A DNA stretch of 39,728 bases, taken from assembly GCA_937951875.1 (NCBI GenBank), contig CALGAN010000070.1, positions 1 to 39,728 on the forward strand, given 5' to 3'. A program made the translations under genes and the position numbers. The stretch's first letter is position 1, and each line of letters begins with the position of its first letter. The notes beneath the pieces were generated by a model. That model searched no databases. It had not been told where the DNA came from and worked only from the letters and a program-made list of their open reading frames with translations. Shown piece by piece: positions 1 to 7,128 of this stretch. The DNA comes from an uncultured Alkalilimnicola sp. Lineage in GTDB: Bacteria; Pseudomonadota; Gammaproteobacteria; Nitrococcales; AK92.

Positions 1-132
1 CAGTGGATGATGACCCCGGCCCCACGCTGGGGCGGCCAGCCGCCGCAGGTTCTGGCCGCCACGACCTTAGGCGCCACCCTGCTGCTGGAGCTGCTGATGC
101 TCCAGCTCGAACCGGGCCTGCCGCTGCACTGA
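1..132 (+). CDS. C-terminal end of an unidentified protein (partial)
   Basis: The first frame is open from base 1 to a TGA at 130-132 and gives the last 43 residues of a protein whose start lies outside the window. The visible part has a proline/glycine-rich segment and then a hydrophobic, leucine-rich stretch (about residues 17-36 of the fragment) that could be a last membrane helix or a packed helix. I do not recognise a family. The stop lies 13 bp before the stop of the minus-strand Crp/Fnr gene, so the two genes converge, which fits a real gene end. The fragment is short and GC-rich, so a chance open frame cannot be excluded. Confidence 0.4.
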   Translation, partial: QWMMTPAPRWGGQPPQVLAATTLGATLLLELLMLQLEPGLPLH

Positions 133-145
133 GGCCCGGTCCGCC

Positions 146-868
146 TCAGCCGGCCTCGTCCAGCAACCGCTGCAGAGCCCGCGGATCGGGCAGGCCGATC
201 TGACCGTAATGCAGCCGCACCAGGCCCTCGCGCTCCAGCGCCTTGAGCTCCTTGTTCACGGTCTGGCGCGACAGCCCCAGCATGTTGGCCAGCGCCTCCT
301 GCGACAGGCTCAGCACGCGCTCGCCGCCGCTGGCCTCGCCGACGGTGCGGGCCAGCAGCAGCAGCCGCTTGACCAGGCGCGCCCGCACCGACAGCACGGT
401 GTGGTCCTCGAGCATGGAAAACACCGAGCGCAGCCGCCGGCACAGCAGCGGCATGAAGTAGCGGTACAGCTCCGGCCGGGTGTCGAGCAGCTGCTGGAAA
501 TCCTGGCGCGGCACCATGAGGATCACGGTATCGCCGTGGGCGTGGGCGTCGTGGGTGCGCGGCCGGCCATCGAACAGGCTGATCTCGCCGAACCAGGCGC
601 CGGGCTGCAGCAGCGTCAGCACTGTCTCGCGGCCGTCGGCGGCCTGGGCGCCGATGCGCACCGCGCCGCTGACGATGGTGTAGAGCCCGTCGGCCGGATC
701 GCCGCGGCGGTGCACCACGGCGCCGTCGGCGAAGAAGCGCTGCCGGGTGGCGGCGGCGAGCCGTTCGACGATGTCGTCCGGCAGATCCTTGAACCATGCG
801 TTGGCCAGCAGCAGCGCGCGCCGCTGCGCCCTGCCGAGTTCGATCATTGTCGCCGCATTGACAGTCAT
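146..868 (-). CDS. Crp/Fnr-family transcriptional regulator
   Basis: A 240-residue cytoplasmic DNA-binding regulator. Residues about 25-140 form a cyclic-nucleotide-binding type beta-roll: it has the GEISLF segment at 94-99 followed by Arg104-Thr105, at the places where CRP has its ribose Glu and phosphate-binding Arg-Ser. A long dimerisation helix follows (about 135-160), then a winged helix-turn-helix at about 186-226 with the recognition-helix segment LSRQTVNKELKAL. There is no N-terminal cysteine cluster, so it is not an oxygen-sensing FNR. The ATG at 868 is used; a second ATG seven codons in (847) is possible and neither has a strong ribosome site. It is divergent from the class II aldolase gene, 55 bp apart, which it may control. 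The ligand is unknown; the phosphate-binding residues allow cAMP or another nucleotide. Confidence 0.9.
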   Translation of the reverse strand: MTVNAATMIELGRAQRRALLLANAWFKDLPDDIVERLAAATRQRFFADGAVVHRRGDPADGLYTIVSGAVRIGAQAADGRETVLTLLQPGAWFGEISLFDGRPRTHDAHAHGDTVILMVPRQDFQQLLDTRPELYRYFMPLLCRRLRSVFSMLEDHTVLSVRARLVKRLLLLARTVGEASGGERVLSLSQEALANMLGLSRQTVNKELKALEREGLVRLHYGQIGLPDPRALQRLLDEAG

Positions 869-890
869 CGCCCGTCGACCCGCCTACAGT
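858..890 (+). promoter_or_regulatory. Possible promoter of the class II aldolase gene
   Basis: A perfect TTGACA hexamer lies at 858-863, within the first codons of the divergent regulator gene, and a TACAGT (4 of 6 matches to TATAAT) at 885-890. The 21-bp spacing is longer than the usual 16-18, so this is weak as a sigma-70 promoter unless an activator bends the DNA. Its overlap with the regulator start would allow coupled control. Confidence 0.25.
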
Positions 891-923
891 AGCCACGCCC
901 GACAATCAGCGGAGGTGTAGCAA

Positions 924-1694
924 ATGATTTCGGCAAAGGAGATCCCTTCGGTTCAACATCTGGTGTCGCCCGAGGAATGGCGCGTACGGGTGGACCTGGC
1001 CGCCTGCTATCGGCTGATCGCCTACTTCGGCTGGGACGACCTGATCTTCACCCACATCTCCGCACGCGTCCCGGGCAAGGATAAGCACTTCCTGATCAAC
1101 CCGTACGGCATGCTGTTCGAGGAGATTACCGCCTCCAGCCTGGTGAAGGTGGACCTCGACGGCAACAAGGTCATGGACAGCCCCTATGACATCAACCCGG
1201 CGGGCTACACCATCCACAGCGCCGTCCACGAGGTGCGCGAGGACGCGCACTGCGTGCTGCACACCCACACCCCGGCCGGCGTGGCGGTGTCGGCCCAGCG
1301 CCAGGGCCTGCTGCCGATCTCGCAGCATGCGCTGTTCGCCCTGGCCAGCCTCAGCTACCACGATTACGAGGGCGTGGCGCTCAACCCCGACGAGAAGCAG
1401 CGCCTGCAGGCCGACCTAGGCAACACCCATTTCATGATCCTGCGCAACCACGGCCTGCTCACCGTCGGCCGCACGGTGGCCAAGGCGTTCCTGGCCATGC
1501 ACACGCTGCAGCGCGCCTGCGAGGCGCAGGTGATGGCCCAGGCCGGCGGCGCCGAGCTGATCCCGATCCCGAACTCGATTCTGGCCGGTATCAAGCAGCA
1601 GTCCAAGACCGTGACCAAGGGCGCCGGCGGTGACCTGGCGTGGCCGGCGCTGCTGCGCAAGCTCGACCGCCTCGACCCGAGCTACAAGCACTGA
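924..1694 (+). CDS. Class II aldolase/adducin family protein
   Basis: A 256-residue cytoplasmic protein of the fuculose-phosphate aldolase/adducin fold. The zinc-site signature HTHTPAG is clear at about residues 111-117, and a further conserved motif NHGLLTVG follows at about 172-179. In this family the three histidines bind Zn2+ and the enzymes split or decarboxylate sugar-derived substrates through an enediolate; this subfamily (often next to regulators and oxidoreductases) has no firmly assigned substrate, so only the fold-level name is given. The ATG at 924 has GGAGG 8 bases upstream. The gene converges with the AI-2E transporter gene, with a GC-rich hairpin in the 34 bp between their stops. 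Confidence 0.88.
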   Translation: MISAKEIPSVQHLVSPEEWRVRVDLAACYRLIAYFGWDDLIFTHISARVPGKDKHFLINPYGMLFEEITASSLVKVDLDGNKVMDSPYDINPAGYTIHSAVHEVREDAHCVLHTHTPAGVAVSAQRQGLLPISQHALFALASLSYHDYEGVALNPDEKQRLQADLGNTHFMILRNHGLLTVGRTVAKAFLAMHTLQRACEAQVMAQAGGAELIPIPNSILAGIKQQSKTVTKGAGGDLAWPALLRKLDRLDPSYKH

Positions 1695-1701
1695 GCCGCG
1701 C

Positions 1702-1728
1702 GCGGCCGCCGTCGTCGGCGGCGGCCGC
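1702..1728. terminator. GC-rich hairpin between convergent genes
   Basis: A perfect 9-bp inverted repeat (GCGGCCGCC at 1702-1710 and its complement at 1720-1728, 9-base loop) fills the space between the stop of the aldolase gene and the stop of the transporter gene. It has no T-run on either side, so it may act as a weak or Rho-assisted bidirectional terminator. Confidence 0.45.
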
Positions 1729-2871
1729 TCATGGCCTGTCGCCCGGCGCCCGCCGGGCCGTGCTGGCCGGATCGGTCGTCACCGGCACAGGGTCTTCCAG
1801 CTGGCGCCCTTCCAGGGCGAAGCGGATCAGCGCGAACACCAGCGCCAGAAGCAGCGGCCCGAGCAGCATCCCCACCGTCCCGAACGCCGACACGCCGCCC
1901 AGCACGCCCACGAACACCGGCAAGGTGCCGATGTCGGCACGGCCGGACACCAGGATCGGCCGCAGCACGTTGTCCACGGTCGTCACCATCACGCCCCAGG
2001 CCAGCAGGAAGATCGCGGCTATCCAGCGCCCCTGGGCGGCCAGCACCACTACCGCCGGCACCCACACGAGCGGCGTCCCCGCCGCCGGCAGCAAAGCGAA
2101 GATCGCCGCCAGCGCGCCGAACACCAGCGGCGAGGGCAGCCCGGCGATGGCGAAGCCGATGCCCACCAGGATGCCCTGCACCAGAGCGGTCAGGCCGGTG
2201 CCGTACACCACCGCCAGCGTGACCGAGGCCAGATGGTCGAACAGCCGCTTGCGGTCGGCCGGCGCCAGCGGCACCAGCGCGCGCACCACGTTCAGCATCT
2301 GCCGCCCGTCGCGGATGAAGAAGAACAACATGAACATCGCCAAGGTGAAGGCGAGCACGCGGCCGAGCGCGCCGATGAACAGCTTGCCGCTCATGGTGGC
2401 GGCCAGCTGCAGCGCCGCCTTGCCGCCCTGCTCCAGCCAGTCCCGGATCTGGGCGGCGGTCACCCCGAGCGTGTTCTGCAGCCAGTCCAGCACCGTCCCC
2501 AGCACCGGCATCTGGCTCGGGTCGCTGCCGTTGCGGGTCTGCTCGGCGGCATAGCCCTGCACGAACTCCAGCAGCTGCGCCACCTGCGCGGCGAAGGCCG
2601 CGCTCAGTCCGGTGAGCGGGCCGAGCAGCATCAGCACGGTCGCCACGGTAAGCAGCGCCGCCGACAGGCTCGCCCGCCCACCCAGCCGGCGGGTCAGCCA
2701 CTTGTGCAGCGGATAGAGAATGAACGCGATGAAGGCCGACCAGACCATGGGCGAGAACAGCGGTTGCAGAATCCGGTACAGCAGCAGCCCGAGCACCAAC
2801 AGCGTCGCCAGCGCGAAGGTCCGCGCGTAGAAACCGCCCTCGAGGGACGACTGGGAACCGGAAGCGTTCAT
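1729..2871 (-). CDS. AI-2E family transporter (PerM-like membrane protein)
   Basis: A 380-residue inner-membrane protein. A basic and polar N-terminus is followed by two hydrophobic helices (about residues 20-55), another at about 70-95, a large polar domain (about 95-200) and then a dense run of hydrophobic helices up to about 355. This layout of roughly eight membrane segments with one large central loop is that of the AI-2E/PerM family. Members have been linked to autoinducer-2 export (TqsA) or Na+/H+ antiport, but the substrate cannot be read from sequence. The ATG at 2871 is the natural start. It is the last gene of a minus-strand cluster after the Mug gene (57-bp gap); a functional link with DNA repair is not evident. 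Confidence 0.88.
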   Translation of the reverse strand: MNASGSQSSLEGGFYARTFALATLLVLGLLLYRILQPLFSPMVWSAFIAFILYPLHKWLTRRLGGRASLSAALLTVATVLMLLGPLTGLSAAFAAQVAQLLEFVQGYAAEQTRNGSDPSQMPVLGTVLDWLQNTLGVTAAQIRDWLEQGGKAALQLAATMSGKLFIGALGRVLAFTLAMFMLFFFIRDGRQMLNVVRALVPLAPADRKRLFDHLASVTLAVVYGTGLTALVQGILVGIGFAIAGLPSPLVFGALAAIFALLPAAGTPLVWVPAVVVLAAQGRWIAAIFLLAWGVMVTTVDNVLRPILVSGRADIGTLPVFVGVLGGVSAFGTVGMLLGPLLLALVFALIRFALEGRQLEDPVPVTTDPASTARRAPGDRP

Positions 2872-2928
2872 GGCCGGACTGCTCCAAATAGCGGCTGGTT
2901 TTCTCCGTTGGAATATGGGGATGCGTGG

Positions 2929-3564
2929 TCAGCGGCGCGCTGCGAGCGCCTGCCGCAGCTCGGCGAACAGCCGAACCAGATCGTCCAGCCGATAGTGCGC
3001 ATTCAGGCCGCTGGGGTTGGGCAGCACCCACACCGGCACGCCGCCGAGAGACCGCGGCTGCGGACCGAGGGCGACGCGCGCCAGCCCGAGCGCGGTGCGG
3101 TAGGCGCCGATGCCCAACACCGCCAGCATGGCCGGGCGATAGCGGTCCAGCTTCGCCTCTAGCCGCCGCGCCCCTTCCCGGAGCTCGTCGCCGCTCAGTT
3201 CGGCTGCGGCGGCGGTGGCGCGCTCGACGAAATTGGTGATGCCGCAGCCGTAATCCGGCAGCAGCCCCTGCTCGGCCGGCGCCAGCTGGCGCGGGGTGAA
3301 ACCGGCGCGGTGCAGCGTCGGCCAGAAGCGGTTGCCGGGGCGGGCGAAATGGTAGCCGGTGGCGGCGGAATACAGGCTCGGGTTGATGCCGCAGAACAGC
3401 ACGTCCAGGCCGGGCGCGATGACATCGGCCACGGTGACGCCGGCCGCCGCGGTCAGCATGGCCCGATCCGGACGAGCGGCGCTCACGGCCGCGTCCTCGG
3501 GACGCCGCGGAAGGTCGGGAACGACGTGCTCGTTGTCTGGGCGGGCCTCGGCGTCGGGCTTCAT
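2929..3564 (-). CDS. mug: G/U mismatch-specific uracil-DNA glycosylase (Mug/TDG family)
   Basis: A cytoplasmic base-excision repair enzyme that removes uracil or ethenocytosine from mismatched DNA. It carries both family motifs: GINPS at residues 59-63 (the Asn corresponds to the catalytic Asn18 of E. coli Mug) and NPSGLN at 183-188, the loop inserted into the helix. The region VLFCGINPS...FARPGNRFWPTLH is typical. The ATG at 3564 gives 211 residues, with about 40 extra N-terminal residues relative to E. coli Mug (168 aa); a second ATG at 3459 would give 176 residues, closer to the usual length, and could be the true start. It follows the DUF1857 gene by 40 bp and precedes the AI-2E transporter gene, probably on the same transcript. 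Confidence 0.93.
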   Translation of the reverse strand: MKPDAEARPDNEHVVPDLPRRPEDAAVSAARPDRAMLTAAAGVTVADVIAPGLDVLFCGINPSLYSAATGYHFARPGNRFWPTLHRAGFTPRQLAPAEQGLLPDYGCGITNFVERATAAAAELSGDELREGARRLEAKLDRYRPAMLAVLGIGAYRTALGLARVALGPQPRSLGGVPVWVLPNPSGLNAHYRLDDLVRLFAELRQALAARR

Positions 3565-3604
3565 CGGACTCGCATCGGTTATCGCCGGGGCGGCAAAGCC
3601 TAGC

Positions 3605-4126
3605 CTATTTCCATGGCTCCAGGGCGCCGATGTCGGCCAGCTGGCGGATGCGGAACACGGTATCGAGGTCCGACTGCCGATAGGCGGCCTTGACCAGGTC
3701 GCCGAGCGGGCTGTCGGCATGGTGGTCGACCGAGTGCGCCCGGTAGATGAAGCGCACGAACAGCGCACCCTGGACCGGCTCCTCGATGCGCATGGTCAGT
3801 GAAAAGCGGGCCGGTTGATCGGTTTCCAGCACATCGTAGTGCACGCTCTCGCCCTCGACGAAGCGCACCCGGTCCTTGACCTCGTAGTCGCCGAAACGCA
3901 GCCGCCGATCGAGCGAACCGTCCTCGCGCCAGGACAGCTCGCTGTCGTCCAGCCAAGGCATGAAGAACCGCGGCGCCTCGGCGCGGATGGTCAGGCCGCG
4001 CCAGAGCTGGGCGCGGGTCAGCGGCTGCACGCGGGGATCGCCGAGGTCGTTGATCTGCACCAGATGCTCGAAGCATAGCGGCTCGCCGGGAATCGACTGA
4101 TCGGAAACGGAAGACGGTGGACTCAT
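3605..4126 (-). CDS. DUF1857 / AtaL-like SRPBCC-fold protein
   Basis: A 173-residue soluble protein with no signal peptide. The opening segment FEHLVQIND followed by LTRAQLWRGL (about residues 19-48) and the pattern through the middle of the chain match the DUF1857 family of SRPBCC (START/Bet v 1-like) proteins, which form a helix-grip cup for hydrophobic ligands. No enzymatic role is established for the family. The ATG at 4126 is preceded by GGGAGAGAG, a good ribosome site. It heads a minus-strand cluster with mug and the AI-2E transporter and is divergent from rlpA across about 210 bp. Confidence 0.82.
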   Translation of the reverse strand: MSPPSSVSDQSIPGEPLCFEHLVQINDLGDPRVQPLTRAQLWRGLTIRAEAPRFFMPWLDDSELSWREDGSLDRRLRFGDYEVKDRVRFVEGESVHYDVLETDQPARFSLTMRIEEPVQGALFVRFIYRAHSVDHHADSPLGDLVKAAYRQSDLDTVFRIRQLADIGALEPWK

Positions 4127-4336
4127 GGCTCTCTCCCGGTGCGGCGGCGGCCGAAGCGGCTCGTCGTATCCATAGACAGCGGCCGGCGGCGGTCGTGCCC
4201 CGCGGGCCGCGCACTTTCCCCGGCGCTGTCGCCGATGGCCGACGGTCGTTCACGACCTCGCGGCTTGCCCGGCTCCGCCGGTATCGGCCATAACTAGGCG
4301 CCGGAATGGCCGCGCCTGCGACGGGATAAAATCTCG

Positions 4337-4729
4337 ATGAACCGCTTCCTGCCTCTGACGCTGGGCGCGTGCGTCCTGCTCGCCGCCTGCGCCAGCGTCG
4401 TCGCCGCACCGAAGGGCAGCGAGCCGCCCATCGCGGTCGAGCGCGGCACCGCCTCCTGGTACGGGAAACGCTTCCACGGCCGCATCACCGCCTCGGGCGA
4501 GCGCTTCGACATGTACGCGTTGACCGCCGCCCACAAAACGCTGCCGATGCACAGCCTGGTCGAAGTGCGCAACCTGCGCAACGGCAAGCGGGTGGTGGTG
4601 CGCATCAACGATCGCGGCCCTTTCCGCAACCGGACGATCGACCTCTCCTACGCCGCTGCCCGCCAGCTCGGCATGATCGAAAGGGGCTTGGCGCCGGTCG
4701 AGCTGCGCGTGCTGGAACGGCCCGACTGA
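4337..4729 (+). CDS. rlpA: RlpA-family septal ring lytic transglycosylase (short form)
   Basis: A 130-residue lipoprotein. The signal peptide ends in the lipobox LAAC with Cys18 as lipidation site, followed by a short linker and one double-psi beta-barrel domain (about residues 36-128). The barrel has the family motifs GTASWYG at about 37-43, SGERF, HKTLPM and RINDRGPF. RlpA proteins bind or cleave glycan strands without stem peptides at the division site. This copy lacks the C-terminal SPOR domain of the full-length protein, so it is the barrel-only form. The ATG at 4337 follows a divergent intergenic region; the ferredoxin gene begins 45 bp downstream. Confidence 0.9.
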   Translation: MNRFLPLTLGACVLLAACASVVAAPKGSEPPIAVERGTASWYGKRFHGRITASGERFDMYALTAAHKTLPMHSLVEVRNLRNGKRVVVRINDRGPFRNRTIDLSYAAARQLGMIERGLAPVELRVLERPD

Positions 4730-4774
4730 CCGCCCCCGCTCGACAGGCGCGCACGCGGGCGAAACAATAGCCGG

Positions 4775-5092
4775 ATGCCCACCGTCACCTTCCGCAGTCC
4801 CTTGCTGGGCGTCGAACGCGTCTGCCCCTACCAGCCGGACGGCCGCCTGACCCTGCTCGAACTGGCCCGCCGCCACCAGCTGCCGCTGCACTGGCGCTGC
4901 GGCCTGGGGACCTGCGGCACCTGCGTGGTGCAGGTACGGGTGCTGAGCGGACCGCTGCGGCCGATGGACAGCAAGGAGCGCAACGTACTGGCCCGCGAAG
5001 GCTGGCCCACCGAGCTGGAACCGGCGCTGGCCAACGCGCGGCTGGCCTGCTGCTACGTGCTGTCGGGCGAGAGCCTGCAGGTCGAGTGGTAG
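4775..5092 (+). CDS. 2Fe-2S ferredoxin-type protein
   Basis: A 105-residue plant-type 2Fe-2S protein. The cluster ligands are Cys42, Cys47 and Cys50 (C-X4-C-X2-C within RCGLGTCGTC) plus a distal cysteine at 92 or 93 in ACCYV. It is a one-electron carrier in the cytoplasm; the partner is not shown by its neighbours. It lies 45 bp after the rlpA gene on the same strand, and its stop is 3 bp before the stop of the convergent M20 amidohydrolase gene. No linked reductase or oxygenase is visible, so it may serve several enzymes. Confidence 0.9.
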   Translation: MPTVTFRSPLLGVERVCPYQPDGRLTLLELARRHQLPLHWRCGLGTCGTCVVQVRVLSGPLRPMDSKERNVLAREGWPTELEPALANARLACCYVLSGESLQVEW

Positions 5093-5095
5093 CGT

Positions 5096-6256
5096 TCAGG
5101 CCCGGCAGGCGGCGATGGCGTCGCGCACCACTTGCTCGAAGAAGGCCGCGCCCACCTTCAGCACGTCCTCGTCGACGGTGAAATCGGGGCTGTGCAAGGG
5201 CACCTCGGGCTGATCCGCCCGCCGGGCGCCGAAGCGCACGTAGCATCCCGGCATCCGCTCCTGATAGAAGGAGAAGTCCTCCCCGCCCATGCTCGGGAAC
5301 TCCATCTCCGCCACACCCGCCTCGCCCACCACTTTCAGCGCCGCCTGGCGGGCGACGGCCGCCTCCCGCACGCTGTTGATCACCGGCGGGCAGCCGTCGT
5401 GAAACTCGAACTCGACGCGGGCGCCGTGCAGATCGCCGGCGGCCTTGGCCATGCGCTGCAGGCCGCCGACGATGCGCCGCCGCCCCTCGGGCGACGTGGT
5501 GCGCAGACTGCCTTCCAGCAGCACGTCCTCGGCGATGACATTGGCGGCTGCGCCGCCGACGATCTTGCCGATGGTGATCACGCTCGGCTGAAAGGGGTTG
5601 GTCTCGCGCGAGATCAGCGTCTGGATCGAGGACACGAACAGCGCCGCCACCACGATCGCATCGGTGGCCTCGTGCGGGCGCGCGCCGTGGCCGCCACGGC
5701 CCTTGACGCGCACCACGAAGGTATCGGTCTGGGCGGTGATCTGGCCCGACGCCACCATGATCTGGCCGGTGAGGTATTGATGGCCGACATGGGCGCCGAA
5801 AATGGCGTCGACGCCGTCGAGCGCCCCCGAGGCCAGCACCACCTTAGCGCCGCCGCCCTTCTCCTCCGCCGGCTGGAACACGAACAGCACCCGCCCGGGC
5901 GGCGGGTCGCGGGCCAGCAGCGCCGCGGCGCCCAGCACCATGGCCACGTGCGCGTCGTGGCCACAGGCGTGCATCGTGCCCGGCACCTCGGAGGCGAACG
6001 GCAGGCCCGTGGTCTCGGTCACCGGCAGCGCGTCCATGTCGGCGCGCAGCGCGACGGTCGGGCCGTCGCCGTCCAACACGCCGATGACGCCGCTGCCCAC
6101 GCCGTCGTAGCGATAACGCAGCCCCAGCCGGCGCAGTTCGGCTATGATTAGCTGCGCCGTGCGCGCCTCCTCGAACGCCAGCTCCGGATGACGGTGGATA
6201 CGCCGGCGGATGTCCACCATCCAAGGGAAGATCGGCTCCGCTCGCTCCCAGCCCAT
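5096..6256 (-). CDS. M20 family metallo-amidohydrolase (hippurate hydrolase-like)
   Basis: A 386-residue cytoplasmic enzyme of the M20D group, which hydrolyses N-acyl or N-aryl amino acids (hippurate, indole-acetyl amino acids). Visible motifs in order are HRHPELAFEE near residue 21, ALRADMDALP, MHACGHDAHVAM (metal-binding Cys, His and His), QPAEEKGGGA (catalytic/metal Glu), GAHVGH and, near the C-terminus, SMGGEDFSFY. The middle part (about 180-295) is the dimerisation lid. The ATG at 6256 is preceded by GAGAG about 6 bases upstream; longer upstream frames have composition unlike the family. It converges with the ferredoxin gene and is divergent from gloA. The exact substrate cannot be told from sequence. 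Confidence 0.92.
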   Translation of the reverse strand: MGWERAEPIFPWMVDIRRRIHRHPELAFEEARTAQLIIAELRRLGLRYRYDGVGSGVIGVLDGDGPTVALRADMDALPVTETTGLPFASEVPGTMHACGHDAHVAMVLGAAALLARDPPPGRVLFVFQPAEEKGGGAKVVLASGALDGVDAIFGAHVGHQYLTGQIMVASGQITAQTDTFVVRVKGRGGHGARPHEATDAIVVAALFVSSIQTLISRETNPFQPSVITIGKIVGGAAANVIAEDVLLEGSLRTTSPEGRRRIVGGLQRMAKAAGDLHGARVEFEFHDGCPPVINSVREAAVARQAALKVVGEAGVAEMEFPSMGGEDFSFYQERMPGCYVRFGARRADQPEVPLHSPDFTVDEDVLKVGAAFFEQVVRDAIAACRA

Positions 6257-6467
6257 GTCCGCTCTCGGCCTCGGTCGGTCAGTAGGGGCGTGGTATAGGC
6301 GCCGGCGGCCGTTCTCAATCGGCCGCGCTCTCCGCAACCGGGCTGACTCGCAGCGCTGGCGCCCCCCTTCACGGCCTTGGCACGGTGTCGGCCGCGTTGA
6401 CCGACGCCACTCCTGCCTCCATGCACCACGCATACGTGCGTGTCCGCCACGCTATCAGGAGTTGACG

Positions 6468-7001
6468 ATGGCATTCGACAGTGAAATCTATCCCGGCGTA
6501 CACGATCGCATTCCCGAGCAAGCCCGGCAGTTCGTGCTCAACCACACCATGCTGCGGGTCAAGGACCCGGCGCGCTCGCTGGACTTCTACACGCGGGTGT
6601 TCGGCATGCGGGTGCTGCGCAAGCTCGACTTCCCCGAGATGAAGTTCTCGCTGTACTTCCTGCATCGCCCCGGCGACGAGGCGCCGCCGGAGGACGCGCG
6701 CGAGCGCACCGCCTGGACCTTCAGCCAGCGGGCGATCCTGGAGCTGACCCACAACTGGGGCACCGAGAGCGATCCGGACTTCCGCTACCACAACGGCAAC
6801 GATCAGCCGCAGGGCTTCGGCCACATTTGCTTCTCCGTGCCGGATCTGGACGCCGCCGTGCGCTGGCTGGACGAGAACGGCGTCGAGTTCGTCAAGCGGC
6901 CGGAACAGGGCAAGATGCGGGACGTCGCTTTCGTCAAGGACCCGGACGGCTACTGGATCGAAATCGTGGAGCCGGCCCGGCTCAAGAACCTCGGCGCCTG
7001 A
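6468..7001 (+). CDS. gloA: Lactoylglutathione lyase (glyoxalase I)
   Basis: A 177-residue cytoplasmic enzyme that isomerises the hemithioacetal of methylglyoxal and glutathione to S-lactoylglutathione. It has the two beta-alpha-beta-beta-beta vicinal-oxygen-chelate modules: the first begins NHTMLRVKDPARSLDFY and continues with ILELTHNWG (metal Glu); the second has GFGHICFSVPD (metal His) and ends YWIEIVEP (metal/catalytic Glu). The length matches the long eukaryote-like form (about 175-185 aa) rather than the 135-residue E. coli form, and long forms are often zinc-dependent. The ATG at 6468 has AGGAG 6 bases upstream. It stands alone, divergent from the M20 gene. Confidence 0.95.
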   Translation: MAFDSEIYPGVHDRIPEQARQFVLNHTMLRVKDPARSLDFYTRVFGMRVLRKLDFPEMKFSLYFLHRPGDEAPPEDARERTAWTFSQRAILELTHNWGTESDPDFRYHNGNDQPQGFGHICFSVPDLDAAVRWLDENGVEFVKRPEQGKMRDVAFVKDPDGYWIEIVEPARLKNLGA

Positions 7002-7046
7002 CCGCTCCCGGCGGCTCCCGCTGGGGCCGCCGCGCCGACCACGATT

Positions 7047-7068
7047 GCCATGCCCGGGTAGGCATGGC
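7047..7068. promoter_or_regulatory. Inverted repeat upstream of the opgD-like gene
   Basis: An exact 8-bp inverted repeat, GCCATGCC at 7047-7054 and GGCATGGC at 7061-7068 with a 6-base spacer, lies 46 bp after the gloA stop and 61 bp before the next start. There is no T-run, so it could be a terminator stem for gloA or an operator for the glucan gene. The same CATGCC/GGCATG arms recur in the dyad at 28414-28431. Confidence 0.4.
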
Positions 7069-7128
7069 GCAATAGTCCGCCTCGCCAATTCGGTATAAGC
7101 AAAGAAGCTCCAAGAGATAACCACGCCA

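Noticed and set aside
1630..3162. Long plus-strand open frame of 510 codons opposite the AI-2E and mug genes
   Set aside because: Its translation is rich in Arg, His and Gln without any family motif, as expected for the antisense of a GC-rich gene; the minus-strand genes have clear family signatures.
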